Source of the DNA: Bolinopsis microptera
Lineage: Eukaryota > Ctenophora > Tentaculata > Lobata > Bolinopsidae
DNA: 64,000 bases
Assembly: GCF_026151205.1 (NCBI RefSeq)
Contig: NC_087084.1
Coordinates: forward strand, 16,156,227 to 16,220,226
Direction of reading: 5' to 3'
Below, in pieces: positions 51,101-61,559 of the stretch. Both the position numbers and the translations under genes were made by a program. The stretch's first letter is position 1. Every line of letters starts with the position of its first letter. A model generated the notes under the pieces. That model made no database searches. It was given only the letters and a program-made list of their open reading frames with translations, and was not told the DNA's origin.

Positions 51101-54100
51101 TACAAAAACATATGCATGTTAATTGAACAGACCTAATTATGAACTTACTTCATGAGCTGAGTAAAAGTCAGTTTACCACTGTGACAAACTGGTAGATTCA
51201 TGAGATAGTTGCCATACGTAAATACAGCAGCATAGGTGAAGAATATGACCGCTTCAGCCAGCCCCATGGATATTCCTGTCAAATGAGCTTGCTTCTTAAA
51301 CTTCCTGAGATTTACAATTCTTATTATTTGCTTATTTGGCAATCGGAATGTATGAAATATCTTCTTTTTGAAAAAGTAACATTGTACAGAACTGACACGA
51401 AATAGTATTTAAGTTATCCAAACTTACTGGGAAGGTTGTTTAAGGGAGTCAGCGTATTTCTTTAAGAACAGTGGCTCGATACACAGCGAAGAAACAGTCC
51501 TCATGTTTTCAACAGCTTCAGCAGCAACTTGGCCAGCTTGTTCGTAAAGCCTTGTCATGGTTTTCATAGTTCCAGTCAGTTGCATCATTTGGACACTCCC
51601 TGGAAAAACAAAGTAATGTGGAGGGGAAGGGGTCAGCGCCTTTTTGTTATCCATTTGTTGGGAAAATTTCTCTGGGATGAATGATAAATGACTTTACAAT
51701 AACGAAGATGATATAATACAATTATTACCTGCAGCAGCTACAAAAGGTATGCAAGCGAGAGTGAGCAAAGAAAGACGCCAACTTGCAGAGAAGGCTATCC
51801 CAATACCAACTCCCAATCCAACTAAGTTTTGTAATATCGTACCAATCCTAACTCCTGAGGGAAATTTAAAGAATTTCAACTATCCGGCAGTGATCGACCG
51901 GGATCCCGGCCCCGGCCCCGGATACGGCCGGGATTTGTGTTTTTTCCCCGGCCCCGGCCCCGGCAAAATAATTTTCAAAATCCCGGCCCCGGCCCCCAAT
52001 CCCGGCCCCGGTCCCGGCTGTTTTTGTCAATTTTTGCCGGGATTTCTCGTATTTTCTGCCTCAATTTAAACCGATAGATTATCAGAATTTATCTTGATTT
52101 TTAGACTTAAATTAAACACAAAATTTTCGGTAACATGAGATCGAGTGAAAAATATAAATACGAGGACTTAACATCATTCCAGTTTCAGAAAATTTCAACT
52201 TTGAATTTACAAAGAATGTAAAATATTAATGTTGATTAAACAAGTTCGAGGTTGCCCGGGCAAGTAATAGAGAGTGGCGGTAAAAGGAGTAGGAGGATAT
52301 TTGGCAGTGAAATAACGCCAACTCATAGTAGTAATAAAGTAATGTAAACAGCGTTTGGTGTAATTATACTTAAACATTGTGTAGCTGCCTTCTAGGTTGA
52401 CCTTGAAGCTAGCTCAGATTGATACGAGTTTCCGGAAACTTTCAAAAATTTTCAAAATTAGATTAAAAAATCCCGGCCCCGGCCCCGGCATATTTTAGCC
52501 GATCCCGGCCCCGGCCTTGGCAACATTTCAAAATCCCGGTTAATCCCAGCCCCGGCTGATTCAACTTGGTCCCGGCCCCGGCCCCGGCTAAATTTCGTCC
52601 CCGGTCGATCCCTGCTATCCGGTGCAGAACAGGACCTGATTTTAGTATAAACTGTGACCCACAATTCATCTAAATAAAAGCTGGTTTATAAGCAACAAGC
52701 CTGGTAACTAGCTAAATGTATTAACTAGAAAACAAACCAGTAGCCCCTTTGATAGCAGCTGCATCTTCTGATAAGCGAGTAGTAAGTGCTCCAATCGAGT
52801 TCTCTGGTAGGTCAAAGTAACCCATGTTCTGGAAAATAGAGGCGTTTATATCATATCCGCACAAAACTTCAAATTTAATTCAAGGGAATTGGATGCTTTT
52901 TTATTATAACCGCACGATACTTTGATTAAACCTATTTAAATTTTGAGAATTTTCTACTTTGTCGGGTATTTCAAAATAGCACGTGTCAAGTACTTCCGCC
53001 GGGAAAAAGGTTTTCACAAATAAAAGGAACCTAAAAAGGAACCTACAAAGGAACCTAAAAGGAACCTACCTTTCGGAGTAGAGCTTTGAAAGCTTTCCGT
53101 CGCATTCTCGTTGTGAAGCTTAAACCACTGAGGCTCATGAAATGAATCTGAAATAATGGTGCACAGTTTTAAATCACAATGGCAGTAGGGAACCGGTTAC
53201 AACTTGAAAAAATTCATAAGGGTTCAGGTTGTCATATTAACGATAATTTCCAGATTCAAAACCATAATAATTTGTTTTATTTTTGTTGCCGAACTTATCT
53301 GAAAACACAGCAGTTACATAAAAAGCTTGAACATATTCCTATTTAAACTGTAATCAAAAGATTTGAAACTGAGATACATACAAAATCCTACATACCTGTA
53401 AAAAGTTGGCAAGACCAGCCACAAGGGCGACAATTACAAAGAATAAAGACCACTTGTCAGTTTTGCTGTAGTCAGGTTTGTAGTCTTCGTTTTCTGGATC
53501 CGGTGGTAACACTGAAGCCAGGGCCTAAGAGGTTAAATATGTTAGGATATAACAATGTATAATAATGTATATTGTACCCCATACTTTAAATACTAATATA
53601 ATGTAGTTTGAGGAGTCCAGGAGTGAGAACTCTCCTTACGTCCAAAAGTGGCGTTTCTCTTGTCGCTAATATAGCGTAACATCCATTAGAATATCATAGC
53701 GTGGGATGTAGTCGCACTTCTTCTTATCTACGTTGCAGGTAAATTCAATGATCAACTATTCAATCTGGATTGATTCACTAGACTCATTAGATCCAGACCC
53801 GGTGCGATAACTCGGCCAAGGGTAAACTGATAATATCTATAATCTAGAATAAATGTTAAACAAACAGTAGAAATTAAGAAATTTAAAAAGATAATGTTAA
53901 CCTGAATAACTTCCGCAAAGAGGACTGCGAAGACTGGCATGGTTGCACCGTTAGCGGCAGCACCAAAAGCACCTGAAGAAAATCATCCAGTTAGAATTTA
54001 ACCATCATTAATTTCATGACTTCTTTAAAATATCAGAATTTTTAATAACAAGGTGTAGCATAAAACATACGTTCATGTGACACATCAAACAAATCTTCTT

Positions 54101-57100
54101 CTGACATTTCCAATGAGAATTTAGATAAAATATGAAAAGCTGGCATACCCACGACGATGCACGCGTTCTCGTACGGATTGTTCTCCTGCATTATCTCAAG
54201 GAAGCTTGCCATCTCTTGTGGACCATCTTCAATTACTACCTGATAAAATTGCAAGAATGTGCAAAAATTGCAAGAATGTTTTGGTAAAATCAAAAAGTTC
54301 TGATATTTTAAAGTAAGTAATAAATGTTTGGGTAAAATTAAAAATAAAAATGTTTACATGAGATGAAACTCTATGAAATTAAATTTTAAAGTAGATTTTA
54401 TCAAATTTTCGCTTTAAAATCAATTAACAATATCTCACCTCGAGTTTTTTCTCCTTCTCAGATACAGCCTGTTGAATTGATTTCTCGGACACCATTCGTT
54501 TTACTGAAGCCTGCAATGTTTCCTGATCATTTGTCGGGAACAGAAGCTGGAGTTTTTAAAAACAACTAATAGTAATATAGCCTATAAAAGATAGAAATGG
54601 ATCAAAAGAGTGTATGAAATGAAAGGACGCTGTGAGAATAAGTGCCTCTTGATATGGCAAAGTGGATCTGCACCATTGAATCTGCGTCCCAAAGAGGATT
54701 CCCAGGATATAGGGTTCCCAGGATAGAAGCAAAGAGTAGGACTCATTTTGCACAATCCACTTCTATTTTCACTGCCAAGATCTAATGTAATCTTTTAACC
54801 ATGATTGTACAATAGTCTTGCGCGTCTTTTATGTCACAGTGAATAGAAAGGGTGGAAGTTTGCGACACGTTATTTTGTGTCGCGCGTTCCGTATTTATTA
54901 TTAGTTTGCACGTGATGGAGGACCGTGTTCCAAGTTTAGAGTTGCCAGGTTGCTATGGTGAGAAATTGTTGTAACCTTCTCATAACAGTTGCTCCACGCG
55001 ACATAATGATAAACAATACAATTCTGGAGTAGCGGGCATACTGATTAGTGTACAAATTAGTGATAAAGGGATTTCAGGTACCAGTAATGACAGTGTTGAG
55101 TGTATGGTAATTAAATGTTATAAAAAAACAGGAGAAATTGTTTGCTGCGGTACTGTTGACTATAATTGTAAGCAATTGTAATTTATTGTACTATAAGTTA
55201 CTGAAAGTTGCATAGTAGTTATTGCAGGCGATTGAAAGTTATTTTTACAATTATTTTAGTAATTGTAAGTCATTGAATGTCATTGTACTGTAAAGCTGTA
55301 AGTTACTGTAAGTATTTTTTAAATATACAGTCCACATACCTTTCTCTGGACGTCCTCAATGCTGGGTAGGGCTGGTAGCTCTTCTCCACCTTCGTTCTGA
55401 GATAATGCGTTTTGTTATGAGATATTACTGATACAGCGTGAAACTTGCTGCGCTTTTTGTAGCAATTAGCATACTTACAGTTTCAGTTAAGAAGTTAGAG
55501 CTTTTACATTTTAATCCAGACTGACAGAAAAATAGGCGGTAACTTGCTTGTTGATGTTGAACTTTACTTAACAGTAAAATTAGCCAATCTTAACCTCGTA
55601 CAATTATTGTAATATCAGAAAGCTTGTGAATATAAAACCAGCATGAACTTTCTGCCAAATAAAAAAACTTTACTTAGTTTAACTCTACTTAGTTTAACTC
55701 TACTTAGTTTAACTCTACTTAGTTTAACTTTACTTAGTTTAACTTTACTTAGTTTAACTCTACTTAGTTTAACTTTACTTAGTTTAACAGCACAGCTTTT
55801 GTAACACAACCATGTGGTAAAAATTTACTAAAATATGTATGTGAGTACCATTTGAATGGCCAGTATGTGGCCAGTATGTGACCAGTATGTGACTAGTATG
55901 TGACCAGTATGTGACCAGTATGTGACCAGTATGTGACCGGTATGTGACCAGTATGTGACCAGTATGTGACTATATTTTAAATGATGAATTATAGCCAATA
56001 CAGCATGTCATATGTCTTAAAGTTCATCATTTGACCTATTTGTTTGCTTGATGTCCAGCTTGCTAGATTAATTATTTCAATATAATTGTAATTGATCAAT
56101 GTGGCAATATGACTCAAACCCCAATTTTAGAAGATTTATAATTATGAGAAACACATGTACATATCAATCAGTGCAGCTATAGTATTATAGTCATTTGAAT
56201 AACATAAACATTTCTTTGAACTGAAATTTGATTTAGTAAATTCTCAGCATGCATGGACATTAAACAATGAACATTCCCCAATAATTGGGACCATTTTTTA
56301 GAAAATTAAATGTACACAAATTATCGTGGCTAATAATGTGATTATATGCGAAGTTTTTAACTTATAGAGGCCGTATAGAGGCCGTATGGAGGCCATAGAT
56401 TAGATGTTTTGTGTGGCCGTTTATAATGGCCGTATAAAGACCGTATAGAGGCCGTATAATAGTGGCCGTACAGAGGCCGTATAGTGGCCGTATAAAGGCC
56501 ATAGATTAGATGTTTTGTGTGGCCGTTTATAATGACCGTATAAAGACCGTATAGAGGCCGTATAATAGTGGCCGTACAGAGGCCGTATAGTGGCCGTATA
56601 AAGGCCATAGATTAGATGTTTTGTGTGGCCGCGGTCGTTTATAATGGCCGTATAAAGACCGTATAGAGGCCGTATAATAGTGGCCGTACAGAGGCCGTAT
56701 AGTGGCCGTATAAAGGCCGTATAGAGGCCGTATAAAGGCCATATAGAGTCCGTATAGAGGCCGTATAGTGGCCATCTAGAGGCCAAACCTAATCGCCCAT
56801 TTTTCCGATGGAGACTGATATTTAACTAAATTCATCATATTATTATGGCCTGGAGAAACTGTAACGCTGTTCAGATATACATGCTCGGCAAGTTTACTAT
56901 ACCTGGACTTGTTGCTGGTACATGACAAGAGTGTGATAAAGTCCCTCCTTTGCTAACAATTCCTCGTGCGTTCCTTCCTCTGCTTTGCACTTGTTTTCTC
57001 CTGAAATTATAATTAAACACTTAGACCTTAGTAAAGGAGCAGAGGGTTCGGGGTTAAATACTTGGTTAAAATATGATTCGTTAGCCACTGATGTAAAACT

Positions 57101-58429
57101 AACGAATTAACTTCTCTGAGAAAGTAAAATAAAATTATAAAAATATAATAAAAAAATACCAATAGCAGAGATGGTGTTAGCGTTGATGATAGTAGAGAGC
57201 CGGTGAGCGATGATGAGAGTAGTTCTGCCCTCCGCAGCGACATCCAGTGCCCGCTGTACAACATCCTCGCTCTTGTTATCCAGCGCGCTCGTCGCCTCGT
57301 CCAGGAGCAGTATCTTAGGGTTGCGCACCAGAGCACGTGCAATGGCAACACGCTGTTTCTGACCCCCAGACAATTTGGATCCGCGATCTCCACATAGAGT
57401 TTGGTATTTCTGATAAGAGTGAAGATAAGAGTACAATCAGTACATGTTTGTGATAAGTTTTAAAACAGACTTTTAGAACTTAGTTACTAGTACATACTTG
57501 ATCTAAGACTAAATCGGTTATTAACACTGCTTTACCCGAAAGTTTTACGTTGATCTAAATCAAAATGATACTTTTTTGGATGCCAGGGCTGAGGACATAA
57601 TAGGGGAAACTTTGCAGCAGCTACAGTCCCAAAGAAATAATTTATGTAGATAAAAGTAAACTTACATTTGGCAGTTCCATAATGAAATCGTGAGCGAAAG
57701 CTTTCTTACAAGCCTCCTCAATCTGTGCCTGAGTGACGTCACCCCTGCCATATCTGATGTTCTCCTCGATAGTAGTAGCAAATAAAAGTGGCTCCTGGCC
57801 AACCAGACCGATCTGATTACGCAACCACTGTAGGTTGAGATCTTTAATGTTCACTCCGTCCAGTGATACCTGGGATGAAGGGAGTAATCAATCAGTTCAG
57901 TGTTGGTGAGTTGGTGGTCAATCTGTGCTTACTCAAAGGGAGGAGCAAGTTTAAGTGTTTTTTTAAATACATTTCTTGATCATGTTGTAATACCTCTCCT
58001 TGATCAGCGTCATAGAACCTCTCGATGAGCCCGACAGCGGTGCTTTTACCACAACCACTGGGTCCTACCAGAGCGTGTGTTTCACCCGTCACCAGTGTTA
58101 AATTGAACCCTGAGTAAGTGACGAGAATTATACACTTTCTCTCACTCCTTCATCAATAACACTCTCTCACTGAGCATTATTGTACTTTCACAACATTCGT
58201 TAAGAGCTTGGATTTAGATTTTAGTTTCGCAACATTTCATAGAAGTAATGTAATTCACTCCATTTCTATCAAAAAGTTGTATTTTTAAAACAACATTTTG
58301 TGCCAAACCTTTCATGATTTGAACATCTTTCCTTGAAGGGTAGCAGAAATCGACATTCTTAAACTCAATCTTCCCAGCGCATGACGGGGGAATCATTCCC
58401 CGGTCTTCCTCGTAGTTTATTTTAGATTC
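42102..58429 (-). CDS. ABCB1-like: ABCB1-type full ABC transporter (P-glycoprotein-like), 3' 22 exons; 5' part outside window
   Basis: Exons in transcript order: 58309-58429, 57994-58109, 57666-57869, 57160-57409, 56903-57000, 55340-55396, 54439-54546, 54149-54239, 53902-53972, 53396-53524, 53070-53147, 52739-52828, 51729-51854, 51428-51599, 51148-51304, 45117-45270, 44274-44352, 43693-43811, 43030-43132, 42784-42887, 42486-42632, 42102-42299. All phases match and the sum is 923 codons plus stop, as expected from residue ~370 of a ~1280-aa P-glycoprotein. NBD1: A-loop Tyr (FCYPSRKD), Walker [10 protein letters not shown]-loop LVGQEP, signature LSGGQ, Walker [14 protein letters not shown]-loop IIAHRLS. 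Then a linker, TMD2 with six helices, and NBD2: Walker [39 protein letters not shown]. All catalytic residues are present. It is an ATP-driven exporter of the plasma membrane. The TMD1 exons are not found up to 64000, where retrotransposons fill the DNA. Confidence 0.93.
44005..44236. repeat. Dispersed repeat, uninterrupted copy
   Basis: Matches 16645-16850 joined to 17187-17222, showing the state before the MITE insertion there. Lies in an ABCB intron. Confidence 0.65.
44983..45056. repeat. 9-12 bp tandem array in an ABCB intron
   Basis: Repeated ACATCTAGA and close variants, about eight copies. Confidence 0.75.
45355..45746 (+). pseudogene. CR1 ORF1 C-terminal fragment with SGNH esterase-like end
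   Basis: The frame reads [51 protein letters not shown] and [19 protein letters not shown], ending at the TAA at 45744-45746. The last block carries Asp-x-x-His in the position expected for the SGNH hydrolase Asp/His pair, as in the esterase domains described for CR1-type ORF1 proteins. The start is missing (5' truncation near 45355). No ATG-initiated frame represents it. Confidence 0.55.
45844..49003 (+). pseudogene. CR1 ORF2: endonuclease plus reverse transcriptase (interrupted at its C-terminus)
   Basis: Open from 45844. The region up to about 46380 is atypical and may be partly non-coding. The endonuclease domain begins near [10 protein letters not shown] and has [32 protein letters not shown] and [10 protein letters not shown]. 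The reverse transcriptase has [82 protein letters not shown] and YADDTKIW (near 48460). After LVDIL the frame enters foreign sequence and stops at 49059. The true continuation, [19 protein letters not shown], starts at 50089. Apart from the insertion the frame is undamaged. Confidence 0.85.
49004..50088 (-). mobile_element. 5'-truncated non-LTR retrotransposon nested in the CR1 ORF2
   Basis: Flanked by TCTCC at 48999-49003 and 50084-50088, a short target duplication. Removing the insert joins ORF2 as ...[13 protein letters not shown]... in frame. The insert is on the minus strand. A C-terminal ORF2 piece ends at 49575, with [35 protein letters not shown] and [18 protein letters not shown], followed by about 570 bp of 3' UTR to 49004. 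Confidence 0.8.
49575..50088 (-). pseudogene. ORF2 C-terminal fragment of the nested element
   Basis: About 170 codons: [19 protein letters not shown], then the segment typical of the far C-terminus of non-LTR ORF2 proteins. No endonuclease or RT core. The apparent ATG at 50132 lies in the outer element, so the frame there is accidental. Confidence 0.65.
50089..50411 (+). pseudogene. CR1 ORF2 C-terminal remainder
   Basis: It continues the frame broken at 49003: [53 protein letters not shown] and [11 protein letters not shown], the standard ending of CR1-type ORF2, with WNGLP as the usual motif. Confidence 0.8.
50869..51085 (+). repeat. Second 3' end fragment of the same CR1 family
   Basis: It repeats sequence of 50240-50510 (GTCATCAATTTTACCTAAG, TTGTGTCTACTAGTC and CTAAGCATCTATG) with an internal deletion. 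A heavily truncated separate insertion or a local duplication. Confidence 0.65.
51888..52614. mobile_element. hAT-type MITE with 8-bp target duplication
   Basis: The ends are CAGTGATCGACCGGG and CCCGGTCGATCCCTG (inverted, CAGNG start), flanked by CTATCCGG on both sides (51880-51887 and 52615-52622). Next to each end is a block of repeated CCCGGCCCCGG; the middle is A+T-rich. No transposase. It lies in an ABCB intron between exons 52739-52828 and 51729-51854. Confidence 0.85.
53025..53069. repeat. 12-bp tandem repeat starting at an ABCB splice donor
   Basis: Four copies of AAAGGAACCTAC-like units. On the minus strand the first unit is GTAGGTTCCTTT, and its first two bases are the GT donor of exon 53070-53147. 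Confidence 0.8.
55672..55795. repeat. 15-bp tandem array in an ABCB intron
   Basis: Eight copies of TACTTAGTTTAACTC/T. A second array of about ten CCAGTATGTGA units is at 55862-55970. Confidence 0.85.
56357..56790. repeat. GGCCGTATA minisatellite with 106-bp higher-order period
   Basis: Short GGCCGTATAGA / GGCCGTATAAA units are organised into 106-bp blocks marked by TAGATGTTTTGTGTGGCCG at 56401, 56507 and 56613. Frames through it are not genes. Confidence 0.85.
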
Positions 58430-59129
58430 CTGACAATTATTTGACATAATCTCACATTTAACTTTGTATCAGAACTTGGTCACAGTAAATCGTATCTTCT
58501 GTCGAACCAAAAAGAAGATAGTATACTGTATACGTCTTATACATAAAAATAATAAGTCTTGACTCTTTCGCCGTGTATGTGTCCAACCGCAAGTTGTTAC
58601 GTAAATTTCTGATTTTGTTCGTGCGTATTTAGTGTAAATCATAGTGTAAATTTGCTGTCCCAGGGCTGATTATATCTGTTGACTATTAGTTACATAAAAA
58701 GTTGCGGTTCACTGTGCAGTCTTTTCAGCAAGAAACTATCGCGTGTATACTGTATAATGTTTAATAGAGTAGACTTATACCTCAAAGATATCTTCTACTA
58801 GAAACCCGCTAGTCGAAAGCTTTGTTCGAGGAAATTTTAAAAATCAGTTATGTTTTAATTTCTCTTCATCATTAGCTCTGTTATACTGTAGACATAATGG
58901 AATTTATCTAACAATGGCGACAGCGTTATTATAAATAAATAAATAAATTCTAACATTTATTACACGCTTCGACATTAAAATATACCCAACAAAGATGTAC
59001 ATTAAAGTCATTCAAGCGAGACTTAGTGTTGAAATAGCAAGATTATGGACTTTTTAAACAGTTCAGATTTTATGAACAAATATTTGTATGAAGTTACCAA
59101 AATTATGCACTTTCATATCAGTTCAGACA
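58430..59129. other. A+T-rich intron DNA upstream of the first visible ABCB exon
   Basis: No exon for the first transmembrane domain was found here. The right part probably includes the 3' UTR of the retrotransposon fragment that follows. Confidence 0.45.
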
Positions 59130-60115
59130 TTATGGACAAATATTAGAAATATTATCAAAAGCTAGTTGGAAATAAAACGTCTTTAGGGCATTTTTAAAAC
59201 ATTCTACTGATGATAATGATCTCACTGAGTAGGGTAATTCATTCCAAATTTTTGGTCCACAAAACATAAATGCAGCATCTGTTCGTCTGAAATGAGGAGC
59301 AGGAGGAACTTTCAACAAATAAAAGTCATCATCTAGTCTGGAACTTTGTCTTCGTACTTCCCTTAGATTGACGTGTCCTTGTAAGTACTGAGGGGCTATG
59401 TTATTAAGACACTTGAAGACCAGAAGTGATATTTTGAACTTAATTCTGAACCGAACAGGCAGAAAGTGGAGCTTTTTGAGGTAAGGCATGATAGGTTCAC
59501 GTATCTTTTTTCCGTAAAGACCAAAGATAAATCTAGCAGCATTGTTCTGTATCTTTTGTAGCTTATGAAGATTCTTTTCTGTTATTCCATAATAGACTGA
59601 GTTGCAGTAGTCTATGAAACAGAGGATATTGGAGTGAACTAACTGAACTTTTAGGTCATGGGAAAGCTTCGAACCGATTCTTGCTAAGTCCCTTTGATTC
59701 AAATAACATACTTTGGAGACAGCATTTATTTGAGAGTCCAGATTCATTTGGTGATCGAAAAGGAATCCCAGGTTCTTGGCTTTGCTAACAGGGCAGATTG
59801 AGAGGTCTCCTAAATCCATTGTCTGGATTGGGCTGACATATGGTCCTATATCAATGAACTCTGTTTTTTCGTCATTCAGTTTTAGGAAGTTAACTGTCAT
59901 CCATTGCTTTATCTCCAGAAAGCAATTTTTCACAGCTGTTAAATCAGGATTAGAACTGTGAACATCAAAAGTAAAGTACACCTGTGTGTCATCTGCATAC
60001 AAATGTATCGAGAAACCATATTTTGTGACAATTTCTTCAAGATCTCTGGTATACAATATGAACAGTAGCGGTCCTAAAATGGATCCTTGAGGTACACCAA
60101 TATCCAGATAGCCTT
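59130..60115 (-). pseudogene. 5'-truncated non-LTR retrotransposon, RT palm to C-terminus
   Basis: The frame is open from about 60115: [30 protein letters not shown] as the catalytic box, LKLNDEKTEFIDIG, KNLGFLFDHQMNLD, YCNSVYYGI, KIQNNAARFIFG, HFLPVRFRIKFKISLLVFK and GPKIWNELPYSVR. These are the second half of the reverse transcriptase and the C-terminal region of a CR1/L2-type ORF2. Sequence upstream of 60115 no longer matches, so the copy is truncated. The rest of the frame is undamaged. Confidence 0.8.
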
Positions 60116-61559
60116 CAGAAGATGTGGCTTAGTTAGTATTTGGATTCCCAAAACGATACTTTTTACCGCATCAAAAAATACCAATCACAACCAAAGTTAT
60201 GAATATAAGTAAATGTGAGCTAGTTTTGAAATTATGACGTAGCATACAGCATAACAACGCGCGTAGTTAAAATGTTCTTGCTCGCGCACGTGCATTTTTA
60301 TCGTTGCTACGCAACAGCGCAGTAAACCTTTGCTAAAATAACGACATTATTCTAACGGTTATTTTACCTCACTTCCGACGTTAATTATAAAAAATCTAAA
60401 GCCTAAATCAAAATTCTAAGAATGCTATAGCCTATTCCTATCCTTTTTCTACAACCCTGCTAAACATGGCGAGGTTTCAACTCCATTTGCGAGCTGGGTT
60501 TGGCATCACCAGAGGGTCATTTTGAGGTCGATTTTCGGTGTTTTTTCTTCTATGTCCCCGTTGCCGGGGAAATTTCGTCAAGTTTAAATTATAGTATAGA
60601 TAACTGGATGAATATGCTACTAAGTACGGGTGTTATGCACGTTTTTTGATTGAAATAAATTTTCGTGCACATACAGAATGAATGGTTAATAATTTAATAT
60701 ATATGTAGACCAAGGTCTGTGCACGGGATGCTTCCTGGAAGAATCCAGTTCTTTTAGCGGGGCACCCTACCTAAAGCCAAATTGAGATATAATAATCATA
60801 TTCCTAAGAAATAATCAGAAATCGAATACCAATCAAATAATATGATATATATGAGTAGTAACCATATTTACTATGCAAAATGCCCCAACCACATAGTGTA
60901 AATTTATATAGAATTCAAATTCCATATCATCATTAAACCTCAATACCTAGTCAATATAATAGCCCAAGCAAAATTAAATAACTTCTTATATACCTTACTG
61001 TCATACTACAAATTAATTAAACATTTGAAATCTGTTGACCAGAGAATAAATTTCTAAGCCTAATGCAAGTGAAATAATTTAGATGCAATAATGAATGCCT
61101 AATGTGAGTATCATTTGTCAATGTCCTTGTAAAAAAGTCTGTACAAGAGATATGAGTAACTAATATAGAAGAAAAAACAGGAAGTTGTCGTCTGTTGTAG
61201 AATAAATAAAATATCTAGAATATAAATTAGAATATAAAATAACATTCAGTCAATGTGTCGTCAATAAACTGTACAATTATCAAATGTTAAAACTGGGTGA
61301 TACAGTCACCAAAAAAAAAATACTAAGTATGATAAGTTAATAAATTAAATGTGGTCTATAAAACTACCACTAAGTATAATAGGTCAATAAATTAAAAGTG
61401 GTTTATAAAACTACCACTGTGGGAACTGGGAACCCCTTCTCCAGTTAAAACATGTCAGTCATGTGCAAAATCAATCAGAATGGTAAGGTGGTAAAAAAGG
61501 GAATATCTTTTCGATACATCAATTATATATGCCTCAGATTTAAAAGAATTAGAAGTTAC
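60116..61559. other. A+T-rich DNA; right part is retrotransposon 3' UTR
   Basis: No gene seen. A 50-bp tandem duplication (ACTAAGTATAATAGGTCAAT and related) at about 61320-61420 precedes the stop of the element at 61560 and probably belongs to its 3' UTR. Confidence 0.45.

Noticed and set aside
51749-52069. Pro/Gly-rich ORFs ([10 protein letters not shown] and similar) at 51749 and 52458
   Set aside because: They are translations of the CCCGGCCCCGG blocks of the hAT-type MITE; the first also overlaps an ABCB exon on the other strand.
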